Shown: positions 50,262 through 58,980, counted from the stretch's first letter. The stretch is DNA of 64,000 nucleotides from CAVSQX01 sp963730225 (GCA_963730225.1 CAVSQX010000001.1:868001-932000); one strand, 5' to 3'. Translations and numbers: made by a program. The notes: generated by a model not told the origin, from the sequence alone.

Positions 50262-52493
50262 ATGAACAAGCTTTTTCCTACGTTGGCCGCGGTAGTTCTG
50301 ACTTTCGGCGCTGGAATGGTTCAATTCGTCCGGGCTGATCCGCCCGACGCCAACGCCCAGGTGGCCAGCGTTCAGGAACTCAAGAGCCAGGCATTTGCTG
50401 CCTTACGGCTCGGCAAGTTCGATCTGGGCAACGAACTGCTCTCCAGAGCCGCCAGCGCCTCGAATGATCCGAATCTGGCTCGGATGCATGATTGGACCAA
50501 TCAATTTGACACTCAGCTCAAGACCTTTTCCGATCAACGCCACCAGGCTTACGACAAAGCCGTCGCCGATGTCCAATTGCTGCTGAAGAACCATCACGAC
50601 GACTACGCCCTGGACATGACCAATCGAGCCATGCTGCTGAGCGATGACAAGCAGGCGTTTCACGACTTGCCCTGGGTGAAGCAACTTCTGGCCAGCTCCA
50701 TCGGGCGGGCCGCCGACTACGAACAATCCGAAGACTGGCTCAAGGCCACTCGTCTTTACGCGGACTTGGCCGCAATCGAGCCCAGCGTGAAGGATTGGAA
50801 AGAGAAGCTCAAGACCGTCCAGCGACGGGTTCTGCTGCTGCTCACCTACGTTCCGGACGATCTGCGTCAAATTCAGGACAAGGAGAGCAAGGAACGCGAT
50901 CAGGTCGACGCGCTGCTGTTTCCCACGACGCAACCCGCAACGCCCACCACCAAGCCCGCGGACCAGGATGAAGTCGCCAACGATGATTTCCGCATCGACT
51001 GGCACGAGCGGCTGCACGATATCCGCATGTCGATGCTGCAAAGCGCGATGCACGATGCGGCCGTCAATTATTATCGCGATGTCACGTATAAGGATCTGAT
51101 GCTCGGCGGCCTGAGCGGCCTTGACGCGGTAGTCAGCACACGCGGGCTGGAAAAGGCATTTCCCGGCCTGAACGATCCATCCAAGCGAAGCGCGTTTCTT
51201 GAATTTCTTGATTCCAAGACCGCCGAGGCCGAAGCCGCCAGCGGCGGCAACGAGCAAAAGCGGCTCGACGATCTGCTGTCCGACGACCAGGACGCCCTGT
51301 TAGCCGTCAACGCTCGCACCGTGAATCTGCCCGAAGAAGTTCTGGTCAACGAATTCGCCAGCGGAGCGCTCTCCGGGCTCGATCCGTTTACCACGATGAT
51401 TTGGCCCTACGACCTGGACGATTTCACCCGCACCACTCAGGGCGAATTCAGCGGCGTGGGAATTTGGATCAAGCTCGGCGACGACGGAAGCCTCGATGTC
51501 GTCAGCCCGCTGGAAGACAGCCCTGCTTACAAGGCCGGAATCAAGGCCGACGACGTCATTACTCGCATCAACGGTAAAAGCGACAAGGGAATCACCACCG
51601 ATCAGGCGGTGAAAACCATCACCGGCCCCTCGGGCACGACGGTTAGATTAACCGTCCGCAGCCCCGACGGCGCCGCGAAGGAATACACTCTCCGCCGCGA
51701 AACGATCAAAGTCGACAGTGTCAAGGGATATCTGCACAAGCCCGGCGGCGGATGGGATTATTACGTCGATCCCGAAAACAAAATCGCCTACTTGCGAATC
51801 ACTAATTTCACGAAAACCACTGGCGACGAACTCGATCATGCCATCTCCGAGATGGGCGATCAGGCTAACGGGCTGATTCTGGATCTGCGCGGAAACCCTG
51901 GCGGGCTGCTCACCGCCGCCACCGACGTGGCCGACGAATTCATCAGCGAGGGCGTCATCGTCAGCACCCGACCCGATCGTGAAACGCCCAATCAACCGAC
52001 GATCGCCATCGCCAAGCCCGGCGAAAACGCCTTCAAAAAACCGATGGTCGTGCTGGTGAACCAGCTGTCGGCCAGCGCCAGCGAGATTGTCTCGGGCGCT
52101 CTGAAGGACGATCATCGCGCTATCGTTGTTGGCGAGCGAACTTTCGGCAAAGGCAGCGTGCAGATGCTCTTTCCCGTCGTCGGCGATCACTCCGCTTATC
52201 TCAAGCTCACGACCTATCACTATTATCTTCCCAGCGGCCGCTGCCTGCATCGGGAAGAGAACAGCACCGATTGGGGTGTCGATCCGGATTTGGATGTGGC
52301 TTTGACGCCCGAGCAGATGCGCGATGCGATCACCGCCCGCGAAGATATGGACATTCTGCGCGACGCTGAAAAGCCCGGGTCCGCCGCACCCTCGACGCAA
52401 AAGAGCTCCCCCAATTTGCTTGCGGTCGATCCGCAGCTGTCGGCGGCATTGCTCGTTTTGCGATTGCAAATCGCCGGCGCCCACATGCTGTGA
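50262..52493 (+). CDS. S41 family C-terminal processing protease with PDZ domain
   Basis: About 743 residues from the ATG at 50262 (MNKLFPTLAAVVLTFGAGM, a signal peptide). An N-terminal helical region of about 330 residues has TPR-like character (QAFAALRLGKFDLGNELLSR). A PDZ domain follows (GEFSGVGIWIKLGDDGSLDV and AGIKADDVITRINGK), then the S41 protease domain: LILDLRGNPGGLL, the catalytic Ser in QLSASASEIVSGALKD and the Lys in GERTFGKGSVQMLFP. Such proteases (CtpA, Tsp) trim or degrade periplasmic proteins. The long N-terminal extension is not in the classical CtpA and probably selects substrates. The upstream in-frame ATG at 50217 has no signal character. Confidence 0.9.
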   Translation: MNKLFPTLAAVVLTFGAGMVQFVRADPPDANAQVASVQELKSQAFAALRLGKFDLGNELLSRAASASNDPNLARMHDWTNQFDTQLKTFSDQRHQAYDKAVADVQLLLKNHHDDYALDMTNRAMLLSDDKQAFHDLPWVKQLLASSIGRAADYEQSEDWLKATRLYADLAAIEPSVKDWKEKLKTVQRRVLLLLTYVPDDLRQIQDKESKERDQVDALLFPTTQPATPTTKPADQDEVANDDFRIDWHERLHDIRMSMLQSAMHDAAVNYYRDVTYKDLMLGGLSGLDAVVSTRGLEKAFPGLNDPSKRSAFLEFLDSKTAEAEAASGGNEQKRLDDLLSDDQDALLAVNARTVNLPEEVLVNEFASGALSGLDPFTTMIWPYDLDDFTRTTQGEFSGVGIWIKLGDDGSLDVVSPLEDSPAYKAGIKADDVITRINGKSDKGITTDQAVKTITGPSGTTVRLTVRSPDGAAKEYTLRRETIKVDSVKGYLHKPGGGWDYYVDPENKIAYLRITNFTKTTGDELDHAISEMGDQANGLILDLRGNPGGLLTAATDVADEFISEGVIVSTRPDRETPNQPTIAIAKPGENAFKKPMVVLVNQLSASASEIVSGALKDDHRAIVVGERTFGKGSVQMLFPVVGDHSAYLKLTTYHYYLPSGRCLHREENSTDWGVDPDLDVALTPEQMRDAITAREDMDILRDAEKPGSAAPSTQKSSPNLLAVDPQLSAALLVLRLQIAGAHML

Positions 52494-52519
52494 ATTTGCC
52501 CCCGACGCGGCAGGATTAC

Positions 52520-52843
52520 CTATGCCATTTGCAACGTCGCCAGCGCCGTCGCGACGTTGTCGCTGAATTCGAAGACTTTATCCAGCCCGGTTACCAGAAA
52601 CGTCCCCCACACCTGGTTCGGCACGCTGCACAGCACCAGCCGATGCTCGGCCCGGTTCTTTCGCAGCTTCAGCAGGCGGGCCAAGTTCGACGAATTGACG
52701 TAACGCAGTGCCGATAAATCCAGCACCACATCGCAACATCCTTTGGCGATGGCGTCGTCGATCGACAGCATGTCGTCGGAGAATTGCGGATCGTCGGCCA
52801 ACCGCCCCACCACCACTCGATCTGACCATTTCTCAATCGGCAT
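52520..52843 (-). CDS. STAS-domain protein (anti-sigma factor antagonist-like)
   Basis: About 107 residues from the ATG at 52843. A SpoIIAA-like STAS fold: VVVGRLADDPQFSDDMLSID, DVVLDLSALRYVNSSNLARL and VLCSVPNQVWGTFLVTGLDKVFEF. The Ser pair in VNSSNLARLL is where the regulatory phosphoserine sits in SpoIIAA/RsbV. The DSSGL pattern is modified to NSSNL here, so partner-switching activity is plausible but not sure. No anti-sigma kinase gene is adjacent. The longer frame to 52882 would add 13 unrelated residues. It is followed in reverse order by the RNase HII-like gene, 48 bases away. Confidence 0.85.
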   Translation of the reverse strand: MPIEKWSDRVVVGRLADDPQFSDDMLSIDDAIAKGCCDVVLDLSALRYVNSSNLARLLKLRKNRAEHRLVLCSVPNQVWGTFLVTGLDKVFEFSDNVATALATLQMA

Positions 52844-52891
52844 GACGACACCTACCGTATCCTCTCGGCAATTCCTTGGCAACCGTCCAAC

Positions 52892-53860
52892 CTACCGGCA
52901 GCGAATCAAATCTCCGTCGGCGATGCCCAGTTCCCGGCGTTTGGAATTGATATCGCTGAGAAATCGCTCGCCGTCGCCGTAGTATCCGGCCGTCGGAGCC
53001 ACCTGCGGCAGATATTGCCGCCAGAATGCATTGAACCTCCGCATCATCGCCTCGCGGAGATATTTGCTGAGCATCGACGCCAGCGCCACCGAAAGGCATC
53101 GCACCTCGGCTTGTTCGCAAAAAATGATCCGCACCGCAGCGCCGCCGCGCAGCAGACGATACTCGCTGTGCCCGTCGGCCTCGCCTAAAACTTCCAGCGA
53201 CCACTCCTCGAACATCAATCGCAGCAGATGCCCGTAATGTTCCCGACCGCCCTGGCGATCGCAGAAAATCACCAGATCGCGCTGGCCGTAGGTTCTAAGC
53301 AGATAATCGAGATGAATCGCCGCGATCGAGAAGAGCGCGCTCCCCTTGTTGCGCGTCGTCAGCACCATGCGGTTGAACTGCCGCTCCGGTACCAGCCTCG
53401 CAGCCAGATGAACGCAAACCGTTCCGCTGCTCTGCATGTCCAGCTTGAGCGCGTTGGCGGCGACGCGCACCGACGCCGCCGGCTGTTCCAGTGGAAACTC
53501 CTCGCCGTCCTGCCAGCGATACCAACTGTGCTCGGCCAAATCCTCCAGAGCATGCTCGGCCGTCCGAGCGACAAAGTTGTCTAGATTCGCCGGCCATTGG
53601 CCCATCGCCGCCGCAACCGCCAGCACCGATCGCTCCAACTCCCTGAGCCCCTGGGCCGGCGAATAAACCAGCTTGCTGTCGTTGATGTGCAACCGCCGAC
53701 CGTTTCGGCTGCGCGTCCGGCCGACGCTTTTTCTCAGCCGTTTCCACAAGCAAGGCAGTTCCCCCGCTCCGTCGGCTTGCACCTCAAATGCGCAGCACCC
53801 CACCACCAGCGGGCCCAGCATCGGTCCATAACCAGCCTCATCGATTCCTGCGAGAATCAT
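52892..53860 (-). CDS. RNase HII-like protein, long and divergent
   Basis: 322 residues. The start LAGIDEAGYGPMLGPLVVGC matches the RNase HII/HIII signature (DEAGRGPLAGPVV) with the catalytic Asp-Glu pair. A second acidic site is likely in LHINDSKLVYSP and a third in LVIFCDRQGGREHYGHLL. RNase HII is usually about 200 residues, so roughly 100 extra residues lie in the middle (WYRWQDGEEFPLEQPAASVR) and end (RRFNAFWRQYLPQVAP). It should cleave RNA in RNA/DNA hybrids if the active site is intact. A divergent planctomycete branch is inferred. It is divergent from the next plus-strand gene, whose frame overlaps its start. Confidence 0.75.
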   Translation of the reverse strand: MILAGIDEAGYGPMLGPLVVGCCAFEVQADGAGELPCLWKRLRKSVGRTRSRNGRRLHINDSKLVYSPAQGLRELERSVLAVAAAMGQWPANLDNFVARTAEHALEDLAEHSWYRWQDGEEFPLEQPAASVRVAANALKLDMQSSGTVCVHLAARLVPERQFNRMVLTTRNKGSALFSIAAIHLDYLLRTYGQRDLVIFCDRQGGREHYGHLLRLMFEEWSLEVLGEADGHSEYRLLRGGAAVRIIFCEQAEVRCLSVALASMLSKYLREAMMRRFNAFWRQYLPQVAPTAGYYGDGERFLSDINSKRRELGIADGDLIRCR

Positions 53861-53961
53861 GGCCGCGGATTATACGATTTGCCCGCGGCCGCTCCCTCAT
53901 CCGCGGTCGCTTGACAACAGACCACATTCTTCCGACCCTCATCGAAGCTGACCGATCGGAG

Positions 53962-54570
53962 TTGTCCATTCGAATTGCACCGCTAATTCCGGTTATGCTT
54001 TGCTGCCTGGCCGCCGCCCCCGCGACTCAGCCAACAACCAAACCACAATTCGACGCGACCACGCCGATCGGCATGCTTCGTTTATCCGATTCGCTCAACG
54101 GAGCGAGCCCCGAAGTGTTCGCTCGCTTCTACTTCGCCGCCAACGACGACCTGCGCCGCGTGGTCGATTGTGAATCGCGTTTCGACGCGCAATTCGGGCT
54201 GCTCGTGCTTCTGGTACAGCAAAAATGGGGCGGCGACGCCGGCGACCAGATCACGCACGCACTGGGCGGCGAAACCACCGCTGATATTCTTGCCGCCGAT
54301 CTGAAAATCGACGGCGATCACGCCACGCTCACATGGAAGGACGAAAATCCTCCACTGCCGATGATTCGCATCAAAGGTCTATGGAAAGTCGATCTCGCCG
54401 CCTTGATTCACGAATACAAAGCCTCGCCGGACGAGTACATGCTCGGCTTCCAGCGCATGTCGCAGGTGGTCTCCCGCGTTGCCTTGGACATCGATTCCGG
54501 CAAGCTGGCGACGCTCACGCAGGCCGTCGACCAGGCCAAGCAGCGATCCGATGCGCTCAACCAACCTTGA
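53962..54570 (+). CDS. Secreted protein of unknown function
   Basis: About 202 residues starting at a TTG (53962), giving the signal sequence SIRIAPLIPVMLCCLAAAPA. An alternative is the ATG at 53995 inside this signal. The frame is open from 53788, but the first 58 codons lie across the start of the divergent RNase HII-like gene and lack coding logic. The mature part has SLNGASPEVFARFYFAANDD, a helical middle and LPMIRIKGLWKVDLAALIHE, then a helical end. No family recognised. It looks like an NTF2-like or DUF-type helical-sheet domain. Fructose-bisphosphate aldolase follows after 84 bases. Confidence 0.6.
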   Translation: MSIRIAPLIPVMLCCLAAAPATQPTTKPQFDATTPIGMLRLSDSLNGASPEVFARFYFAANDDLRRVVDCESRFDAQFGLLVLLVQQKWGGDAGDQITHALGGETTADILAADLKIDGDHATLTWKDENPPLPMIRIKGLWKVDLAALIHEYKASPDEYMLGFQRMSQVVSRVALDIDSGKLATLTQAVDQAKQRSDALNQP

Positions 54571-54654
54571 CGGCGCCGATGGAGATTTATTCGTCGCCGC
54601 TTTGCGATCGGCCGCATCTCTACTAAAATTGCCCCCCTCGAAAGGAAAAACGCA

Positions 54655-55680
54655 ATGCCGTTGATGACGACCAAACCCATGTTCGACCTGGCCTACGATG
54701 GCGGATTCGCCGTCGGAGCATTCAATGTGAACAACATGGAATTGGCCCAGGCGATTCTCGACGCTTGTGCCAAAGAGAAAAGTCCATTGATTCTGCAAAT
54801 CAGCAAAGGCGCGCGAAAGTACGCCAACATCCGCTATCTCAAGGCGATCATTGACGCCGGAGTGACGGAATATCCCGATCTGCCGATCGCCATTCACTGC
54901 GACCACGGCGACACGCTCGATCTGATTCAAACCTGCGTCAAAGACGGATACACCTCCGTCATGATCGACGGCAGCCATCATCCGTTTGAAGAGAACATTC
55001 ATCTGACGGCCCAGGCCGTGAAGCTGGCCCACGCCGCCGGGGTCGTGGTCGAGGCGGAATTGGGAATGCTCGGCGGAATCGAAGAAGATGTCGTCGGGCT
55101 GGACGCCGCCGAATACGAAAAAAACGTCGAGAAATTTCTCACCGAACCGCAGCAAGCCGCCGATTTCTACAAACAAACCGGCATCGATAGCCTCGCCGTC
55201 GCCATCGGCACCAGCCACGGAGCGTACAAATTCAGGCATGAAGCCAAGCTCGCCTTCAATCGCATCGAGCAGATCATGAAGACCTGCCCCGGCCTGCCGC
55301 TGGTCATGCACGGCAGCAGCAGCGTGCCGCAGGAATTCATCGATCTGGTCAACAAATACGGCGGCAAAATGCCCAACGCCAAGGGCGTGCCGGAAGATCA
55401 GATCGCCATGGCCGTGCAGAAATACGGCGTGTGCAAAGTGAACATCGACACCGATCTACGGTTAGCCTTGACCGCCAAAATCCGCGAAGTGTTCGCCACC
55501 AAGCCCGCCGAATTCGATCCCCGCAACTACCTCGGCCCCGGCCGCGAGGCGATCACCACCATGGTGCAGCGCAAGCTGCACGTGCTCAACAGCGCCGGCA
55601 AGGCCGATGCGATCAACAAACACTGGGAAAAGCTCGGCAAGCCGATGCCGAAGTTTTATAATAAGGGCAAGGCAGCCTGA
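54655..55680 (+). CDS. fba: Class II fructose-bisphosphate aldolase
   Basis: A 341-residue zinc aldolase of glycolysis/gluconeogenesis. It starts at the ATG preceded by GAAAGGAA. Signatures are GGFAVGAFNVNNMELAQAIL, the zinc His cluster in IAIHCDHGDTLDLI, VMIDGSHHPFEENI, EAELGMLGGIEED, the His in AIGTSHGAYKF, LVMHGSSSVPQEFI and KVNIDTDLRLALT. It is close to the shorter class IIB branch. The next gene begins 13 bases later but is unrelated, and the lower-GC module there looks like an insertion behind fba. Confidence 0.95.
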   Translation: MPLMTTKPMFDLAYDGGFAVGAFNVNNMELAQAILDACAKEKSPLILQISKGARKYANIRYLKAIIDAGVTEYPDLPIAIHCDHGDTLDLIQTCVKDGYTSVMIDGSHHPFEENIHLTAQAVKLAHAAGVVVEAELGMLGGIEEDVVGLDAAEYEKNVEKFLTEPQQAADFYKQTGIDSLAVAIGTSHGAYKFRHEAKLAFNRIEQIMKTCPGLPLVMHGSSSVPQEFIDLVNKYGGKMPNAKGVPEDQIAMAVQKYGVCKVNIDTDLRLALTAKIREVFATKPAEFDPRNYLGPGREAITTMVQRKLHVLNSAGKADAINKHWEKLGKPMPKFYNKGKAA

Positions 55681-55692
55681 AGGCTGGTCAAT

Positions 55693-55899
55693 ATGATCGA
55701 AGAGCGTATCGATCGAACCCGTTTGACGCTGACCACGTTCGACGACGCGGATGCGGAGGACATCGAGTATTGGATGTCTCGCACTCCAACGGAGCGAATT
55801 GAAGGGGTGGAATATCTGCGACGGTGGCTTTATGGCGACGCTGCGGTTGACGCAAGACTTCAAAGAGTTCTTGAAACTGCTCAACTCGACCAAGATTGA
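55693..55899 (+). CDS. Small partner protein of a nucleotidyltransferase pair
   Basis: 68 residues: RLTLTTFDDADAEDIEYWMS, then TPTERIEGVEYLRRWLYG and ARLQRVLETAQLDQD. Short proteins with this YW-(S/x)-R-(T/P)-x-E-R-(I/L)-x-x-x-E-x-LR layout are found beside DUF6036-like nucleotidyltransferase genes. It overlaps the next gene by 68 bases in another frame and is 13 bases after fba. GC is lower than the flanking genes. It could be an antitoxin or a partner needed for the transferase. No enzymatic motif is visible. Confidence 0.65.
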   Translation: MIEERIDRTRLTLTTFDDADAEDIEYWMSRTPTERIEGVEYLRRWLYGDAAVDARLQRVLETAQLDQD

Positions 55900-56299
55900 A
55901 TATCTCCTCATCGGCGGGTATGCCGTCTGTTTGTACGGTCATATGCGGCCGACCAAGGACATTGATTTCTGGGTTGGGGTTGACGCGCAAAATCATCAAC
56001 GTCTCGTCGCCGCATTGCGAGAATTTGGATTTTCCGAACAGTCCATCCCAAATCCGTTGTTCCGTGGCACACAAACGGTCCTGCGGATGGGCGTTCCGCC
56101 GAATCGAATCGAAATACTCTCTGAGATTGCCGGCGTGCAATTTACGGACTGCTGGGCCCGTCGGCAGATAATGAATTTGGACGGGATTGACGTGCCGTTG
56201 ATCTCCTATGAGGATCTCAAGCGAAACAAGACATCGACCGGACGATTACAAGACGCCGCCGACGTTCAACGCCTCGAAAAGCGTCGAAACGGGACCTGA
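55832..56299 (+). CDS. Nucleotidyltransferase-fold protein (DUF6036/AbiEii-like)
   Basis: 155 residues from the ATG at 55832. A nucleotidyltransferase fold is suggested by IEYLLIGGYAVCLYGHMRPT, a GG-x(n) helix turn, followed by KDIDFWVGVD (the DxD metal pair), and a C-terminal helix with LISYEDLKRNKTSTGRLQDA. This is like the transferase toxins of MNT and AbiE-type systems. It overlaps the small partner gene by 68 bases, so the two are translated as a pair. The SDR gene starts three bases after its stop. A toxin-antitoxin role is inferred from family and pairing. Confidence 0.75.
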   Translation: MATLRLTQDFKEFLKLLNSTKIEYLLIGGYAVCLYGHMRPTKDIDFWVGVDAQNHQRLVAALREFGFSEQSIPNPLFRGTQTVLRMGVPPNRIEILSEIAGVQFTDCWARRQIMNLDGIDVPLISYEDLKRNKTSTGRLQDAADVQRLEKRRNGT

Positions 56300-56302
56300 G
56301 CA

Positions 56303-57097
56303 ATGGTCCCTTCCTCGCCGCCTGCATTCATGGTTCTTATCACCGGCGCATCCAGCGGCATCGGGCTGGAACTGGCACGCATTTTCGCGGCGGCGAAATA
56401 TCGGTTGATCCTGACGGGCCGAAATGTCGATGCTCTCCAGCGCCTCGCGCAGGAATGCCGACAGGCGAGCGGCGTGGACGCGGTAGTCATTCCCGCTGAT
56501 CTCTCGCAGCCGGATGGGCCGCAAAAAATTCTGGATGAAATTCAAAAGCAATCGCTCACCGTCGACATTCTCGTGAACAACGCCGGGTTTGGAACGCACG
56601 GGAAATTCTGGGAAATCCCGGCCGAAAAGGAATTGGGATTGCTTCAGGTGAACATCACGGCGTTGGTGCAGCTCACCCGCGCTCTGCTTCCAGGCATGGT
56701 CGCTCGTCGAAGCGGGAAAATTCTCAACGTCGCTTCCACCGCGGCTTTTCAGCCCGGCCCGTTGATGGCCAATTACTACGCCAGCAAAAGCTACGTGCTT
56801 TCCTTCTCGCAGGCCTTGTCCAACGAGCTGCGCGGAAGCGGAGTGACGGTCACGGCACTGTGCCCTGGGCCGACACTCACCGATTTTCAGAATCGCGCGG
56901 GCGTTGCCATGTCCCGGCTCTTCAAAATGACCGGCATGTCCGCCACCGACGTGGCCCAGGCCGGTTACAAGGCATTGATGTCCGAAAAACGAGTCTGCAT
57001 TCCCGGATTCAAAAACCGTCTGCTGGCGCTTGGCTCGAAGTTTTTTCCGGCTTCGGTGGTCCTTCGCGTCATGCGGAAGCTGAACGAATCCAGATAA
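56303..57097 (+). CDS. Short-chain dehydrogenase/reductase
   Basis: 264 residues with the full SDR set: MVLITGASSGIGLELARIF (cofactor binding), VDILVNNAGFGTHG, the catalytic Ser in ILNVASTAAFQPGP, and YYASKSYVLSF (YxxxK). The Arg in LTGRN after the second strand suggests NADP(H). The C-terminal part resembles DltE/YqjQ-type reductases. The substrate is unknown. The start at 56303 is preferred, with an ATG at 56330 also possible. It begins three bases after the nucleotidyltransferase gene, so it may be read as part of the same transcript. A bidirectional hairpin terminator follows. Confidence 0.88.
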   Translation: MVPSSPPAFMVLITGASSGIGLELARIFAAAKYRLILTGRNVDALQRLAQECRQASGVDAVVIPADLSQPDGPQKILDEIQKQSLTVDILVNNAGFGTHGKFWEIPAEKELGLLQVNITALVQLTRALLPGMVARRSGKILNVASTAAFQPGPLMANYYASKSYVLSFSQALSNELRGSGVTVTALCPGPTLTDFQNRAGVAMSRLFKMTGMSATDVAQAGYKALMSEKRVCIPGFKNRLLALGSKFFPASVVLRVMRKLNESR

Positions 57098-57100
57098 AGA

Positions 57101-57127
57101 GAACGCCGGCCGATGCGACCGGCGTTC
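57101..57127. terminator. Bidirectional hairpin terminator between the SDR gene and rplL
   Basis: A perfect 9-base-pair stem (GAACGCCGG 57101-57109 with CCGGCGTTC 57119-57127) and 9-base loop. It lies between two convergent genes. T-rich sequence follows on both strands (TTTT at 57136-57139 on plus, TCTTTAT on minus), so it can end both transcripts. Confidence 0.55.
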
Positions 57128-57151
57128 GATTCAGTTTTACGGATGGGCAAA

Positions 57152-57550
57152 TTACTTCAGCTCGACCGTCGCGCCTTGCTCTTCGAGTTCCTTCTTGAGC
57201 TTCTCGGCATCTTCCTTGCTCAGGCCTTCCTTCACCGCTTTGGGCGCGGCTTCGACCAGATCCTTGGCTTCCTTCAGCCCCAGGCCCGTCGCGGCACGAA
57301 CGACCTTGATGACCTGAATCTTCTTCTCGCCGCCGACTTTGAGAACCACGTCGAAGGTGCTCTTGGCTTCTTCCACCGGCGCCGCGGCTGCCCCACCGCC
57401 CGCCGGACCGGCCGCCATCATCACACCGCCCGCCGCCGGCTCGATGCCGTGGGTTTCCTTGAGGTACGCGGCCAACTCGACCGCCTGCTTGAGCGTCAGC
57501 CCGACGATCTTGTCGCCAAGCTCCTTAATTTCCGTTGCTACATCTGCCAT
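57152..57550 (-). CDS. rplL: 50S ribosomal protein L7/L12
   Basis: 132 residues from the ATG at 57550. It forms the mobile stalk that recruits elongation factors. The N-terminal dimer domain (IKELGDKIVGLTLKQAVELA) is followed by an Ala/Gly-rich hinge and the C-terminal globular domain (FDVVLKVGGEKKIQVIKVVR, LGLKEAKDLVEAAPKAVKEG). An earlier in-frame ATG at 57622 would add unrelated residues. rpoB does not follow: the gene is convergent with the SDR gene, so the usual rplJL-rpoBC link is broken here. Confidence 0.95.
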   Translation of the reverse strand: MADVATEIKELGDKIVGLTLKQAVELAAYLKETHGIEPAAGGVMMAAGPAGGGAAAAPVEEAKSTFDVVLKVGGEKKIQVIKVVRAATGLGLKEAKDLVEAAPKAVKEGLSKEDAEKLKKELEEQGATVELK

Positions 57551-57667
57551 GATTAAATCTCCGAGCCGTGTCGTGGCCCAACCGTGTCGAAACCGATCGT
57601 TCGCTCCAAGAGCCCGGCTCACATCGAGCCGGTTTTAACCCTTGCGGGGCTGTCGGATGCGGAACTT

Positions 57668-58186
57668 TTATTTTGCTTTCTCTTCGATCGTCTTGAGTAT
57701 CGAAGCAATCCTTCCACCGGGGCCTTTGATTGCGCCGGCGATATTTCGCGCCGGAGACAGAATCAGAGCCACCAGCATGCCGATCGCTTCCTCGCGCGTG
57801 GGCAGCTTGCTCACCTGCTCGACGCCTTTGTCGCCGATGTACACTTCGCCGTCGAAGAAGACGCCGCGCAGCTCGATCTTCTCGTCGGCCTTTTTCTCAT
57901 CGAGCAGAAACCGGGCGACCGACGAAATGCTGGCCTTTCCATAGATGACGGCCGACGGCCCATCGAGCAATCGGTCGAAACCCTTCAGTTTGCTCGATCC
58001 CAGCGCCCGACGGGCCAGCGTGTTCTTCACCACCGTCATGCGCAAACCGCGCTCGCGCAGCTTGCGGCGAATCTGATTCGTCTTGGTCGCTCCAATGCCG
58101 CGCGGGCTGATTACCGCCACCGCATCGACATCCTTGAATCGGGCGGAAATTTCTTTTTCGATCAGGCTTTTGACTTTTTTACTCAT
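57668..58186 (-). CDS. rplJ: 50S ribosomal protein L10
   Basis: 172 residues. The stalk base protein that binds 23S rRNA and the L7/L12 dimers. VAVISPRGIGATKTNQIRRK, VVKNTLARRALG and the C-terminal LILSPARNIAGAIKGPGGRI match the family. The gene starts 12 bases after rplA. The 117-base gap before rplL holds a perfect 7-base-pair hairpin (57614-57620 with 57626-57632), which may adjust rplL expression. Confidence 0.93.
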   Translation of the reverse strand: MSKKVKSLIEKEISARFKDVDAVAVISPRGIGATKTNQIRRKLRERGLRMTVVKNTLARRALGSSKLKGFDRLLDGPSAVIYGKASISSVARFLLDEKKADEKIELRGVFFDGEVYIGDKGVEQVSKLPTREEAIGMLVALILSPARNIAGAIKGPGGRIASILKTIEEKAK

Positions 58187-58198
58187 CGCGCTTCTTCC

Positions 58199-58894
58199 TT
58201 ATGGTTGCACGTTCAGATAAACGGCCGGAGTCATCGTCCCCTTCAGCACGAGCTTCTTGAAAAACGCCCCCTTGCTGGTGGCGGGTTTGAGCCGGCGAAT
58301 GTGCGTGATCATCGCGTGAATGTTTTCCGCCAGCTTTTGCTTCTCGAAGCTAACCTTCCCGACGACGCTGTGGATGTTCCCGCCGGCGTCGTTGCGAAAT
58401 TCGATTTTTCCCGCCGAGTACTCCCGCACCGCCGTTCCCACGTCAGCCGTCACCGTGCCGGCTTTGGGCGACGGCATCAGCCCCTTGGGCCCCAGCACCT
58501 TTCCCAATCGGCCCACGAAACGCATCATGTCCGGCGTCGCCACCGCCACATCGAAATCGGTGAAATTATCCTTCTCGATCTGCTGAACCAGTTCCTGCCC
58601 GCCCGCCTTGATCGCCCCGGCATTCAGCGCGGTCGTGACCAGATGCTCCGGGCAGAACGCAATCACCCGCTTGCTCTTGCCCACCCCGTGCGGCAACGAA
58701 AGGCTTCCGCGAATCATCTGATCCGCGTGTTTCGGATCAATCCCCAGCGAGAAGATCAACTCGACCGATTGATCGAACTTGGTCGGCTTGAAACTCTTGA
58801 CCAGATCGATGGCCGGCTCCACCGCCATCGGCTCCATCACCTGTTTCTTGGCCGCTTCGCGGTAACGCTTGGATCGTTGAACAATAACTGGCAT
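58199..58894 (-). CDS. rplA: 50S ribosomal protein L1
   Basis: 231 residues. Binds 23S rRNA at the L1 stalk and helps move deacylated tRNA. Signatures are AIDLVKSFKPTKFDQSVELI, PHGVGKSKRVIAFCPE, the GRLGKVLGPKGLMPSPKAGT strand and KGAFFKKLVLKGTMTPAVYL. An in-frame small ORF lies between it and rplK, which is unusual. A perfect hairpin (58915-58933) lies about 20 bases upstream of its start codon and could be an L1-type autoregulatory site or an RNA-processing signal. Confidence 0.94.
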   Translation of the reverse strand: MPVIVQRSKRYREAAKKQVMEPMAVEPAIDLVKSFKPTKFDQSVELIFSLGIDPKHADQMIRGSLSLPHGVGKSKRVIAFCPEHLVTTALNAGAIKAGGQELVQQIEKDNFTDFDVAVATPDMMRFVGRLGKVLGPKGLMPSPKAGTVTADVGTAVREYSAGKIEFRNDAGGNIHSVVGKVSFEKQKLAENIHAMITHIRRLKPATSKGAFFKKLVLKGTMTPAVYLNVQP

Positions 58895-58980
58895 GTCTGG
58901 TTTCGCTCCTGAAAGCGGATGAAAGCCATCCGCAAAAAAGCTCCCACTGTTGCAGGCCGTGGTGCGCCTTTCAGCTTCTT

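Noticed and set aside
57584..58912. Open frame of 442 codons on the plus strand
   Set aside because: Antisense to rplJ and rplA, which are certain; composition is His/Arg-rich shadow sequence.
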